NCBI GenBank assembly: GCA_964412365.1
Contig: CAYPOI010000058.1
Location: 1 to 16,611, forward strand
Length of the DNA: 16,611 bases
From: CAMTWZ01 sp964412365
GTDB lineage: Bacteria > Bacteroidota > Rhodothermia > Balneolales > HLUCCA01
Direction of reading: 5' to 3'
Shown in pieces: positions 6,872-14,651 of this stretch (the stretch's first letter is position 1; each line of letters starts with the position of its first letter). Made by a program: the position numbers and the translations under genes. The notes under the pieces were generated by a model. The model was given only the letters and a program-made list of their open reading frames with translations. It was not told the origin of the DNA and did no database searches.

Positions 6872-7815
6872 TTGATGGTTTGTTCAATTCCAGTTTGTAG
6901 TCCGACGTTTTGGCGGAATCCGAGTAAGCGGACCGCTTTATCGACCGAACAGTTCCATTCTTTGACCAATTCATTCGCTTTGTCGCGGTTGATCACCGGG
7001 TAGTTGCCGAACAATCCGCCGATGTCTTCCATCAGCGAACCCACATTCCGGACGACTCCGGGTGGGATGCGAATCGTCGTGAGCTTGCGTCCCAAAGCGA
7101 GAGCCGTCGCGTCGCGGATTTCATTCCAGGTGTAACCGCGTTCGCTGCCAATGAAGAACGTGTCAATCCCCCGGTGTTCGTATGTGCCTGCGGCGATGAT
7201 GGCCGATACCACATCGTCCACATGCACCAGCGAGAGTTTATTCGTGTATCCATCGCCGATCATCGGACAAAATCCGCGGGATGCCGTCTTGAAAAAGGTG
7301 TAGATGTCCTCTTCGCGGGGCCCATAGACCGCCGCCGGACGCAGGATGGTGATGGAATCCGACTCGGATCCGATCCGATGGATCATCTCTTCCATTCTCA
7401 TTTTGGATAACCCATAACGGCTTACCGGTTTCATGGGCGAAGATTCGTTCAAAATCATGCCATCGGATGGACCCGCTGCGGCGAGGGATGACAGGATCAC
7501 GATCTTGGGCACATCGCATTTTCGGGCCACTCGGATGATATTTTCCGTGGCTTCGACATTCGCCCGTTCGAAATCGCGCGAATCGCGCGCTTTCACCACA
7601 CCGGCGTTATGAAACACCACATCCACGCCCTTCAATGCGTCTTTGAGAACAGGCAGATCGTGAAGGTCGCCTTTGATGCGCTCGTAGGGTTTTCCTTTGA
7701 GCCATTTCTCATCGGATCGAACCAAGCAACGCACGTCCATACCGTCGGTATGAAGCAGGGTGTCGACCAGGTGACTTCCAATAAATCCGGTACCACCGGT
7801 TACAAAGGCTTTCAT
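6844..7815 (-). CDS. NAD-dependent epimerase/dehydratase (extended SDR), candidate ceramide-pathway reductase (CerR-like)
   Basis: This 323-aa extended short-chain dehydrogenase starts MKAFVTGGTGFIGSHL with the TGxxGxxG nucleotide-binding loop (6-13). It has FHNAGVV, a Ser at 109-110 and the catalytic pair Tyr134-Lys138 in YGLSK, then LRPAAVYGPRE. The overall look is of the 3-beta-HSD/dihydroflavonol-reductase group acting on lipid-like or ketone substrates. The ATG at 7815 puts the Rossmann motif at the N-terminus; a longer start at 7887 would run into the divergent gene. It is the first gene of the minus-strand block and sits 59 nt from two glycosyltransferases that lead into serine palmitoyltransferase. 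In Caulobacter the reduction step of ceramide synthesis is done by CerR, an enzyme of this family, so a keto-sphingolipid reductase is a reasonable but unproven assignment. A sugar or sterol-type dehydrogenase remains possible. Confidence 0.9.
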   Translation of the reverse strand: MKAFVTGGTGFIGSHLVDTLLHTDGMDVRCLVRSDEKWLKGKPYERIKGDLHDLPVLKDALKGVDVVFHNAGVVKARDSRDFERANVEATENIIRVARKCDVPKIVILSSLAAAGPSDGMILNESSPMKPVSRYGLSKMRMEEMIHRIGSESDSITILRPAAVYGPREEDIYTFFKTASRGFCPMIGDGYTNKLSLVHVDDVVSAIIAAGTYEHRGIDTFFIGSERGYTWNEIRDATALALGRKLTTIRIPPGVVRNVGSLMEDIGGLFGNYPVINRDKANELVKEWNCSVDKAVRLLGFRQNVGLQTGIEQTIKWYRNHNWL

Positions 7816-7874
7816 GAAAAACTCGGTATATTTTGATGCTATATGAGGAAAATACAAACAATTCACGGGCTCTG
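7816..7874. promoter_or_regulatory. Divergent promoter region between the SDR and glycosyltransferase genes
   Basis: This 59-nt AT-rich spacer separates two divergent start codons and must hold promoters for both directions. TATATTTTG at 7827-7835 (+) differs from TAnnTTTG by one extra base and is about 40 nt before the ATG at 7875. No clean -33 partner or operator palindrome was seen. Confidence 0.35.
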
Positions 7875-8999
7875 ATGCGAATCGCACTGGCTACCGGCAA
7901 TTACCATCACGTGGCGGATGGCGTGGCGCTCACGCTCAACCGGTTGGTTCGTTATTTGCTCGATCATGGACATGAGGTTCTGATTTTGGCCCCTGAAATC
8001 GAGAATCCCCCCATCAACCATGTGGGAAATATGGTGGCGGTTCCGTCATTCAAGATGCCGGGTCGACCGGAATATCGCATCACGTGGGGGATGGGTCCGG
8101 AAGCCTACGAGGCATTGAAGGATTTCAAGCCTGATCTGATCCATCTCGCCACGCCGGATATGGCCGCCATCCAACTCATATTCTGGGCCAAGCCTCGCGA
8201 AATACCTGTGGTCGCATCCTACCATACCCATTTCACGAGCTATATGGGATATTACAAGCTGGAATGGACGATTCCGCTCATCTGGATGCTCATGCGCTGG
8301 TTCTATGGCAGCGCGCGTGCCGTGTTTGTGCCCAGCACGTCGATGGCCGAGACATTGGCCACGTATGGCATCGATCAGAACATCAAAATTTGGGCAAGAG
8401 GTGTGGATACGACCCGCTTCTCACCCGATAAACGGAATCTGCCATGGCGGCGTGTGTTGGGTGTGGCGGATGAGGATGTGCTGGTCACCTTTGTCTCCCG
8501 TCTGGTCTGGGAAAAAGACTTGGAAAGCGTGATCAAGACCTACCAGACATTGCATGCCGAGTGTCCGCGTGTGAAAACGATGATCATTGGCGACGGACCC
8601 GCTACTTACGACCTCAAATCCGCCCTTCCTGACACGATTTTCGCCGGTTTTTTGAGTGGAGATGACCTTGCCATGGGGTATGCCAGCAGCGATGTGTTCT
8701 TGTTCCCATCTACTACCGAAACGTTTGGCAACGTGACACTCGAAGCCTTGGCTTGCGGACTACCCGCCGTTGTGGCCAACGCCACCGGAAACCGATCGCT
8801 GGTGACGCATGATGAAACCGGATACCTCGTCCCGCCTCGTGATGTGAATGAATTCGCCCGATTGATTCGCGTTCTGGTCCAGGATGATGCCACTCGAAAC
8901 CGGATGTCGACCAATGCGCGTGATTTTGCCCTCGGATTCACTTGGGATGCGATCATGGGCGGTTTGGTTTCCGAATACGAACGCGTCCTCCGCTCTTGA
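7875..8999 (+). CDS. GT4-family glycosyltransferase (GT-B fold), lipid glycosylation type
   Basis: This 374-aa protein opens MRIALATGNYHHVADGVALT, resembling the sulfoquinovosyl/mannosyl/glucosyl lipid transferases of family GT4. The N-terminal Rossmann half contains DLIHLATPD and VVASYHTHFTSY. The nucleotide-sugar half contains VSRLVWEKDLES, IIGDGPA and the E-x7-E motif (Glu282 and Glu290 in ETFGNVTLEALACGLP). There are no full transmembrane helices, although LEWTIPLIWMLMRWF near 133-147 could associate with the membrane. These enzymes usually glycosylate diacylglycerol or other lipids, or build surface glycans. The ATG at 7875 is preferred over an upstream start because the strand-1 motif begins there. 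The stop overlaps the next gene by four bases (TTGA). Proximity to sphingolipid genes suggests ceramide as a possible acceptor (inference). Confidence 0.92.
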   Translation: MRIALATGNYHHVADGVALTLNRLVRYLLDHGHEVLILAPEIENPPINHVGNMVAVPSFKMPGRPEYRITWGMGPEAYEALKDFKPDLIHLATPDMAAIQLIFWAKPREIPVVASYHTHFTSYMGYYKLEWTIPLIWMLMRWFYGSARAVFVPSTSMAETLATYGIDQNIKIWARGVDTTRFSPDKRNLPWRRVLGVADEDVLVTFVSRLVWEKDLESVIKTYQTLHAECPRVKTMIIGDGPATYDLKSALPDTIFAGFLSGDDLAMGYASSDVFLFPSTTETFGNVTLEALACGLPAVVANATGNRSLVTHDETGYLVPPRDVNEFARLIRVLVQDDATRNRMSTNARDFALGFTWDAIMGGLVSEYERVLRS

Positions 9000-10114
9000 A
9001 GATCCTCTACATTTCCCATTCCCATCCCAATGCGGACGCCCCCATGGACAACATGGGTGGGATGCAGCGTGTGAGTCTGCAATTGGTGAATGCGCTTCAT
9101 GCAAATCCGGCGGTCACGGTTCAAACACGGATTCTTGAATCGCATTGGAATTCGATTGTCTGGAACACGGCCCGCTTCATGACAGGTCTGTATACCCAGC
9201 TTCCGGTTCTGGTCGACCGCCTGAAACCGGATGTCGTGCTTTTTTCATCAATGGTGACGGCATCTTTGGCGGTTCCATTGCGGAAACGACTTCATGCGCC
9301 TTTGGTCACCATCAACCATGGCCAGGATGTGACTCTACCCAATCCGTTGTATCAGAAATTCGTGCCAAGAATCTTCAAAGCGCTGGACGGCGTGATATCC
9401 GTGAGCCAAGCCACACGCGAGGCATGTATCGAGCGTGGGATGGACCCCGGAAAAGGGGTGGCCTTGCCGAACGGGTTTGTGCCAGACCCATCCGGAATCG
9501 TGATTCCGAAAGAGGATGCTCGGGTACTCATACAATCGCTGACATCCAGCGACATTATGAACAAAATATGGCTGTTGTCGGTCGGACGCATGGTCCGCCG
9601 GAAAGGTCATGCATGGTTTATCGAAAACGTCCTTCCAAATCTGGACGAGGATGTGGTTTATATTGTTTTGGGGAACGGACCCGAGATGGCCACCGTCTCC
9701 CGATTGGTCAATGATCGTGTGATTTTGTTAGGTCGACAGCCCGATGCCGTCTTGAAAGCCGCTTATGCCGCCAGCGATCTGTTCATCATGCCGAACATTC
9801 CGGTACCTGGGGATATGGAAGGATTTGGAATCGTTTTGTTGGAAGCCAATTCTGCCGGACTTCCCGCCATCGGGTCCGATCTGGAAGGCATCCGGGATGT
9901 GATTTGGGATGGCGAAAACGGATTCAAGGTTCCGGTGGCCGATGTGACGGCTTGGATCGAGCGAATCCGGCATGTTCTTAGTTCGGAGGCTCAACCGCAA
10001 CGCGAACGTGCCCTTGGGTTTGTGACAGAACGGTTCGATTGGAACGTTGTCGCGTCACAATACATTCAGTATTTGCAAGAGGTTATACGTCGCAGTAAGC
10101 CTCGATCCGTTTGA
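8996..10114 (+). CDS. Second GT4-family glycosyltransferase (GT-B fold)
   Basis: This 372-aa GT-B enzyme starts with TTG at 8996. The product then begins KILYISHSHPNADAP, the expected first strand, and the start overlaps the preceding stop as TTGA. A further upstream in-frame ATG would read through antiphase codons of the first transferase. Family features are GGMQRVSLQL for the acceptor-side loop, INHGQD, GVISVSQATRE, SVGRMVRRKGHAWFI (about 195-209), LGNGPE and the E-x7-E motif (Glu275 and Glu283 in EGFGIVLLEANSAGLPAI). Unlike its neighbour it lacks a strongly hydrophobic patch. Two consecutive transferases suggest two sugars added in order, or separate acceptors. Sugar donor and acceptor cannot be read from the sequence. 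Confidence 0.92.
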   Translation: MKILYISHSHPNADAPMDNMGGMQRVSLQLVNALHANPAVTVQTRILESHWNSIVWNTARFMTGLYTQLPVLVDRLKPDVVLFSSMVTASLAVPLRKRLHAPLVTINHGQDVTLPNPLYQKFVPRIFKALDGVISVSQATREACIERGMDPGKGVALPNGFVPDPSGIVIPKEDARVLIQSLTSSDIMNKIWLLSVGRMVRRKGHAWFIENVLPNLDEDVVYIVLGNGPEMATVSRLVNDRVILLGRQPDAVLKAAYAASDLFIMPNIPVPGDMEGFGIVLLEANSAGLPAIGSDLEGIRDVIWDGENGFKVPVADVTAWIERIRHVLSSEAQPQRERALGFVTERFDWNVVASQYIQYLQEVIRRSKPRSV

Positions 10115-10133
10115 ATGGAGCGGTTATCTCCAT
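10115..10133 (+). other. Short perfect hairpin directly after the second glycosyltransferase stop
   Basis: ATGGAG and CTCCAT form a perfect 6-bp stem around a 7-nt loop, beginning on the base after the TGA. There is no T-run behind it, so it is not a standard terminator. It could stabilise the upstream mRNA end or weakly attenuate expression of the downstream gene 43 nt later. Chance occurrence is possible. The rest of 10134-10176 shows no clear promoter or Shine-Dalgarno. Confidence 0.35.
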
Positions 10134-10176
10134 ATATTGCGTAATTGTTGTCCGTTTATCATAAGAACACCCCGGG

Positions 10177-11418
10177 ATGTCCAACCCTACATCAGATATT
10201 TTTCAAAAAGCCTTTGATTTCACGAAAGCTGACGAAGTGAAAGCATTGGGCTTGTATCCGTATTTCAAGCCGCTTCAAGCCACCGACGGTACAACCGTTG
10301 TGATTGAAGGAAAGCATGTGATCATGGCTGGATCAAACAATTACCTCGGTCTGACAAACGACGATCGTGTGTTGGAAGCGGCCCGTGGCGCTATCCTTAA
10401 GTATGGAACCGGTTGCACCGGCTCCCGCTACCTGAACGGCACCCTCGACATCCACCTTGAACTCGAAGACAAGCTCGCCGTGTTCATGCAAAAAGAGGCG
10501 TGCGTGTTGTTCAGTACCGGGTATCAGACCAACGAAGGCTCCATCCAGACATTGGCCACCCGTAACGATGTCATTTTTTCAGATAAAGACAATCATGCGT
10601 GCATCGTGGTCGGAACGCAGTGTTCTACGGCCAAAACCGTACGGTTCCGTCACAACGACATGGCGCACCTGCGTGCGTTATTGGAGCGGGAAACGGGGGA
10701 TGTCGGCAAGATCATCATCAGCGATGGCGTGTTCTCAATGTCCGGTACCTTGGCCAAAATCCCTGAATTGATCGCCTTAGCCAAAGAATTCGGCGCTCGC
10801 TTGTATTTGGATGACGCCCATGCGGTTGGTGTGATCGGGGATGGGGGACGCGGTTCCGCATCTGTCTTCGGTATGCTCGACCAAGTGGATCTTGTATCCG
10901 GTACCTTCTCGAAATCCTTCGCATCGTTAGGCGGGTTCTTGGTTGGCGAGAAAAAAGTGATCGAATATGTCCGCCACCATTCCCCAGCGCATATTTTCAG
11001 CGCATCCATGCCTCCTGCGAATGTGGCCACGGTTCTGAAAGCTCTCGAAATCCTGCAAGAGGAGCCATGGCGCTTGGTGCGGTTGGAAGAAATCTCCGAC
11101 TACATGCGCACCGGTCTGCGCGCTCTGGGTTTCAACGTGCTCACCAGCCAAACCCCGATCATTCCGGTCGTTGTCGGTGAAATGATGGATTGCTTCACGT
11201 TCTGGCGTGATCTGTTCGAAGCCGGTGTCTACACAAATGCCGTGGTTCCTCCAGCGGTTCCGCACGGCTTCAGCCTTGTCCGCACCAGTTACAGCGCCAC
11301 GCATACCAACGATCAACTTGATTTCATCTTGGAAGCCTTCCGTAAGGTCGGCATCAAGCATGGCCTCATCGATTCCAATGGTCGCTCCCTCAAAGAACTC
11401 GTATCCCACGACGAATGA
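10177..11418 (+). CDS. spt: Serine palmitoyltransferase (alpha-oxoamine synthase family)
   Basis: This 413-aa PLP enzyme of fold type I condenses an amino acid with acyl-CoA; serine plus acyl-CoA gives 3-ketosphinganine, the first step of sphingolipid synthesis. Visible motifs are SNNYLGL (53-59), YGTGCTGSRYLNGT (76-89), FSTGYQTNEG (112-121), DNHAC with His140 stacking on PLP, DDAHAVG with Asp212 and His215, and GTFSKSFASLGG with Schiff-base Lys246. Length and the N-terminal extension of about 30 residues (YPYFKPLQ) are those of Bacteroidota serine palmitoyltransferases; KBL and BioF are usually shorter and sit with tdh or bio genes, absent here. It overlaps the GNAT-like gene by ATGA, a pairing that supports the sphingolipid assignment. 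Glycine C-acetyltransferase or another oxoamine synthase is the main alternative. Confidence 0.88.
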   Translation: MSNPTSDIFQKAFDFTKADEVKALGLYPYFKPLQATDGTTVVIEGKHVIMAGSNNYLGLTNDDRVLEAARGAILKYGTGCTGSRYLNGTLDIHLELEDKLAVFMQKEACVLFSTGYQTNEGSIQTLATRNDVIFSDKDNHACIVVGTQCSTAKTVRFRHNDMAHLRALLERETGDVGKIIISDGVFSMSGTLAKIPELIALAKEFGARLYLDDAHAVGVIGDGGRGSASVFGMLDQVDLVSGTFSKSFASLGGFLVGEKKVIEYVRHHSPAHIFSASMPPANVATVLKALEILQEEPWRLVRLEEISDYMRTGLRALGFNVLTSQTPIIPVVVGEMMDCFTFWRDLFEAGVYTNAVVPPAVPHGFSLVRTSYSATHTNDQLDFILEAFRKVGIKHGLIDSNGRSLKELVSHDE

Positions 11419-12530
11419 ACGGAATACGTGTCGTCACAACGAAAGCGGAGCTCAACACCTTTGTTGAATTCCCATATACGTTGTATGCCAACGACACGCA
11501 TTGGGTACCGCCACTTCGGATGATGGTCAAGGATCTTCTCGATCGCGAGAAGCATCCTTTTTTCAAGAATGCTGAAGCCGATTACTTTTTGGCGGAACGT
11601 GATGGGATTGTGGTCGGACGCGTAGCCGTCATCAAAAGCAATGCCTACATCCAGCACACCGGCGAAAATGCGGCATTTTTCGGTTTTTTCGAAGCGATCG
11701 ACGACCAGCAGGTAGTGGATCTGATGTTCCGCATCGTCGAAGATTGGGCCAAGACACGGAACTTAGATCGCGTGATCGGTCCGATGAGCCCGAACATGAT
11801 GGGAGAGATGGGATTCCTTATTGACGGATTCGATCGCGACCCGACCATCCTCATGCCCTATACCAAGCCTTACTATGATAAGCTGGTAACCGCCGCCGGA
11901 TATGAAAAGGAAGTGGATTTGCTGGCCTATCTGCTCACCCGAGAAAACTTGGATTTGGAGCATATCGAGCGGGGAAATGCGTTGGTCCGCCGTCGCTACC
12001 CAACGTTGAGCGCACGAGCTGTCAACAAACGCAATTTCAAGAAAGAAGCGCTCATCATCGGCGAGATCTTCAATCAAGCTTGGTCCAAGAACTGGGGCTT
12101 CGCGCCCATGTCGAAAGAAGAATTCGCTCATTTGGCGGCGGACCTGAAACTGCTGATCGATTTCGATTTCGCGCACATCGCCGAAGACAACGGAAAACCG
12201 ATCGCATTTGCGATCTCCTTGCCTGATTACAATGTGTTGCTGAAGAAAATGGGAGGGAATCTGTTCCCGACTGGAATCTTCAAACTATTGTACGGTCGGA
12301 ACAAATTAAAGACCATGCGCACCGCGCTGATGGGGGTACTCCCGGAGTACCATGGCAAGGGTGTGGATTCATTCGTGATACTGGAAGGGCTCAAGAACGG
12401 CTTAGCCCAAGGCTACCAATCGTCGGAGCTATCGTGGCTTCTTGAGACGAATGTAGGCATGATCAATGTGGCGGAACGGATGGGGGCGAAACTCGATAAA
12501 CGGTATCGGACCTATAAAAAAATGGTCTGA
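11415..12530 (+). CDS. GNAT-like acyltransferase, candidate bacterial ceramide synthase (bCerS)
   Basis: This 371-aa protein belongs to a family of large GNAT-related proteins often annotated hypothetical or N-acetyltransferase. The N-terminal half has FVEFPYTLYANDTHWVPPL, AERDGIVVGRVAVI and IGPMSPNMMGEMGFLIDGF. The C-terminal half has the acyl-CoA loop-like VLPEYHGKGVDSF (about 307-319) and SWLLETNVGMINVAERMGAK. In Caulobacter a GNAT-fold enzyme of this kind (bCerS) N-acylates the serine palmitoyltransferase product using acyl-CoA. The same type of gene sits beside serine palmitoyltransferase in Bacteroides. Here it overlaps the spt stop by four bases (ATGA), so the two are translationally coupled. 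Family recognition is good; the exact acyl donor and whether it acts before or after ketone reduction are inference. Confidence 0.8.
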   Translation: MNGIRVVTTKAELNTFVEFPYTLYANDTHWVPPLRMMVKDLLDREKHPFFKNAEADYFLAERDGIVVGRVAVIKSNAYIQHTGENAAFFGFFEAIDDQQVVDLMFRIVEDWAKTRNLDRVIGPMSPNMMGEMGFLIDGFDRDPTILMPYTKPYYDKLVTAAGYEKEVDLLAYLLTRENLDLEHIERGNALVRRRYPTLSARAVNKRNFKKEALIIGEIFNQAWSKNWGFAPMSKEEFAHLAADLKLLIDFDFAHIAEDNGKPIAFAISLPDYNVLLKKMGGNLFPTGIFKLLYGRNKLKTMRTALMGVLPEYHGKGVDSFVILEGLKNGLAQGYQSSELSWLLETNVGMINVAERMGAKLDKRYRTYKKMV

Positions 12531-12535
12531 AATCG

Positions 12536-12551
12536 TTACCTTTTGGGGTAA
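12536..12551 (+). other. Weak hairpin in the space before the E1 gene
   Basis: TTACC and GGTAA pair (5 bp) around TTTTGG shortly after the stop of the GNAT-like gene. There is no T-run, so termination is unlikely. The overlapping TACCTTTTG is one base longer than a TAnnTTTG -7 element, so the 47-nt spacer might carry a weak promoter for the E1-fumarase pair. Confidence 0.2.
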
Positions 12552-12577
12552 GAAAAACGTGGTGAAACCCAAAGTTC

Positions 12578-14650
12578 ATGCCCCTACAAACGCCGTCGCA
12601 ACTCGAGAGTCTGGCACCTGAAAACACTCCGTTTTCGATCAAGCCGACCTCCATTAAAAAGCTTAAAAAACAGCAACTTCTGAATGTGTATCGCACGATG
12701 CACGTATCCAGACGGTTGGATGAGAAAATGCTCATCCTGCTGAAGCAGAACAAAGGATTTTTCCATATCGGATGCGCCGGACACGAGGCCATCCAGCTCG
12801 CCGCTGCGGCAATCATGAAACCCGGTCACGACTGGGCTTGTCCATACTATCGCGACATGAGTTTGGCGCTGGGTTTGGGCATGACCGCTCGCGATTTACT
12901 GTCCGCTCACTTGTCGAAAGTGACCGATACCTCCCACGGAAAACAGATGCCGTCGCACTTCAATTCGAAGGAGTTCAACATCTTTACCGTGTCCAGCGCG
13001 CTGGGTGCGAATTATCTTCCGGCATTGGGTATCGCCCAAGGTGCGAAGCTCCGTGGCAAAGATGAAGTGGTGTATGTTTCGTCGGGCGATGGGGGAACAT
13101 CCGAAGGCTATTTCTTCGAAATGCTGAACTGGGCCACGCGTGATAAAGCGCCCTTGGTGATCGTGGTTCAGGATAACAAGTACGCGATCAGCGTCCCCAT
13201 CCATCAGCAGACCAGCAATCAAAGCATCTCCAAAACGGTGGCCGGTTTCCAGGATCTGAAGATCTTTGAAGTGGATGGTACCGATTATCTACAATCGTAC
13301 GCCGCGATGGAAGCGGCCGTGGCTCATGCACGTTCGGGCAAAGGACCTGTTCTGGTGCATGCCCATGTGGTCCGCTTGCTTCCGCATTCCAGTTCAGATG
13401 ACCATCGCAAATACCGTACGCCGGATGAACTCGAGCGCGACGCTCTTCACGATCCCATCGCGAAATTGGGCGAAGCTTTGATTGAAGCGGGGATGTCGAC
13501 CGAAACCGAACTCGATATCATTAAAAACGAGGTCAAAAAGCAAGTGGATGAGGACACCGAATGGTGCTTGGCCCAAGATGATCCAAAACCGGAGGACGGT
13601 CTTCGTTTCGTGTATTCCGAAAAGGAGTTGGATCTCGCGTATGAGTCGACCAAACCATCCGGAGAACCGGTTGTGATGATCGATGCGATCAATCACGCGA
13701 TGGCCGAAGAAATGGAGCGCGATGCGAATGTGATCGTGTTCGGTGAGGATGTGGCTGGCAGCAAAGGTGGTGTGTTCACGGCTACGCGCGGACTCACCGA
13801 CAAATTCGGATACGAGCGCTGTTACAACACGCCAATCGCCGAAGCCTCCATCATCGGAACCGCATGCGGCTTATCGGTGCAAGGGTATAAACCCGTTGTT
13901 GAAATCCAATTCGGTGATTACATCTGGCCGGCGATGCAGCAGCTTCGCAACCAGGTCCCGACCTTGCGCTACCGTTCGCACAACCAATTCGGATGTCCGA
14001 TGGTGATCCGCGTTCCGATCGGAGGCTACATCCATGGTGGATTGTGCCATTCGCAGAACATCGAGACCTTTTTCTCCCACATCCCGGGTTACAAGATCGT
14101 GATGCCGAGCAATGCGGCCGATGCGAAAGGATTGCTTAAAACCGCCATCCGCAGCGATGATCCGGTGATGTTCCTCGAGCATAAGTCATTGTATCGCCAA
14201 GGGTTTGCGAAATCCCCGGAGCCGGATAGTGAGTATCTGGTTGAAATCGGAAAAGCCAATGTTGTGCGCGAAGGGACTACTGCGACCATCGTGACCTATG
14301 GAGCGATGGTTCAGAAAGCGATGGTTGCCGCAAAAGAATGGGCCAAGGAAGGCGTGGAGTTGGAGGTGATCGACCTCCGCACGATTGTTCCATTGGATAT
14401 GGACACGGTTCTGACCTCCGTGAAAAAGACCGGCCGCGTGTTGGCCTTGTATGAAGATGTCGAATTCCTCGGCCTAGGAGCGGAAATCGCCGCTCAAATC
14501 GCCGATAAAGCATTTGAATGGCTGGACGCTCCGGTAAAGCGGGTCGCCGGTAAATATTCTTACATCCCGTTCGCTGCGCCGATGGAGGATTTTGTCCTGC
14601 CGAATGATGAGAAAATCCGCACTGCGTTAACCGAACTAATCAAGTACTAA
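12578..14650 (+). CDS. Fused alpha-beta E1 component of a branched-chain 2-oxoacid (2-oxoisovalerate-type) dehydrogenase
   Basis: The 690-aa chain joins E1-alpha (about 20-345) to E1-beta (about 360-690). The alpha half has FHIGCAGHEAIQ, YYRDMSLALGLG and the thiamine diphosphate motif starting GDGGTSEG at about 170 and running to the Asn in QDNKYAIS. The beta half has VFGEDVAGSKGGVF, NTPIAEASIIGTACGL, QFGDYIWPAMQQ, RVPIGGYIHGGLCHSQ and FLEHKSLYR. The enzyme decarboxylates 2-oxoacids and transfers the acyl group to lipoyl E2, giving acyl-CoA. The fused form is common in Bacteroidota. E2 and E3 are not in the window. The alpha-type sequence points to branched-chain rather than pyruvate substrates, but substrate cannot be fixed. 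It is followed one base later by fumarase. Its products could feed iso-branched fatty acids used in sphingolipids (inference). Confidence 0.92.
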   Translation: MPLQTPSQLESLAPENTPFSIKPTSIKKLKKQQLLNVYRTMHVSRRLDEKMLILLKQNKGFFHIGCAGHEAIQLAAAAIMKPGHDWACPYYRDMSLALGLGMTARDLLSAHLSKVTDTSHGKQMPSHFNSKEFNIFTVSSALGANYLPALGIAQGAKLRGKDEVVYVSSGDGGTSEGYFFEMLNWATRDKAPLVIVVQDNKYAISVPIHQQTSNQSISKTVAGFQDLKIFEVDGTDYLQSYAAMEAAVAHARSGKGPVLVHAHVVRLLPHSSSDDHRKYRTPDELERDALHDPIAKLGEALIEAGMSTETELDIIKNEVKKQVDEDTEWCLAQDDPKPEDGLRFVYSEKELDLAYESTKPSGEPVVMIDAINHAMAEEMERDANVIVFGEDVAGSKGGVFTATRGLTDKFGYERCYNTPIAEASIIGTACGLSVQGYKPVVEIQFGDYIWPAMQQLRNQVPTLRYRSHNQFGCPMVIRVPIGGYIHGGLCHSQNIETFFSHIPGYKIVMPSNAADAKGLLKTAIRSDDPVMFLEHKSLYRQGFAKSPEPDSEYLVEIGKANVVREGTTATIVTYGAMVQKAMVAAKEWAKEGVELEVIDLRTIVPLDMDTVLTSVKKTGRVLALYEDVEFLGLGAEIAAQIADKAFEWLDAPVKRVAGKYSYIPFAAPMEDFVLPNDEKIRTALTELIKY

Positions 14651-14651
14651 C

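Noticed and set aside
8606..9145. 179-aa minus-strand open frame opposite the glycosyltransferase junction
   Set aside because: No recognisable motif, and both sense genes are strongly supported.
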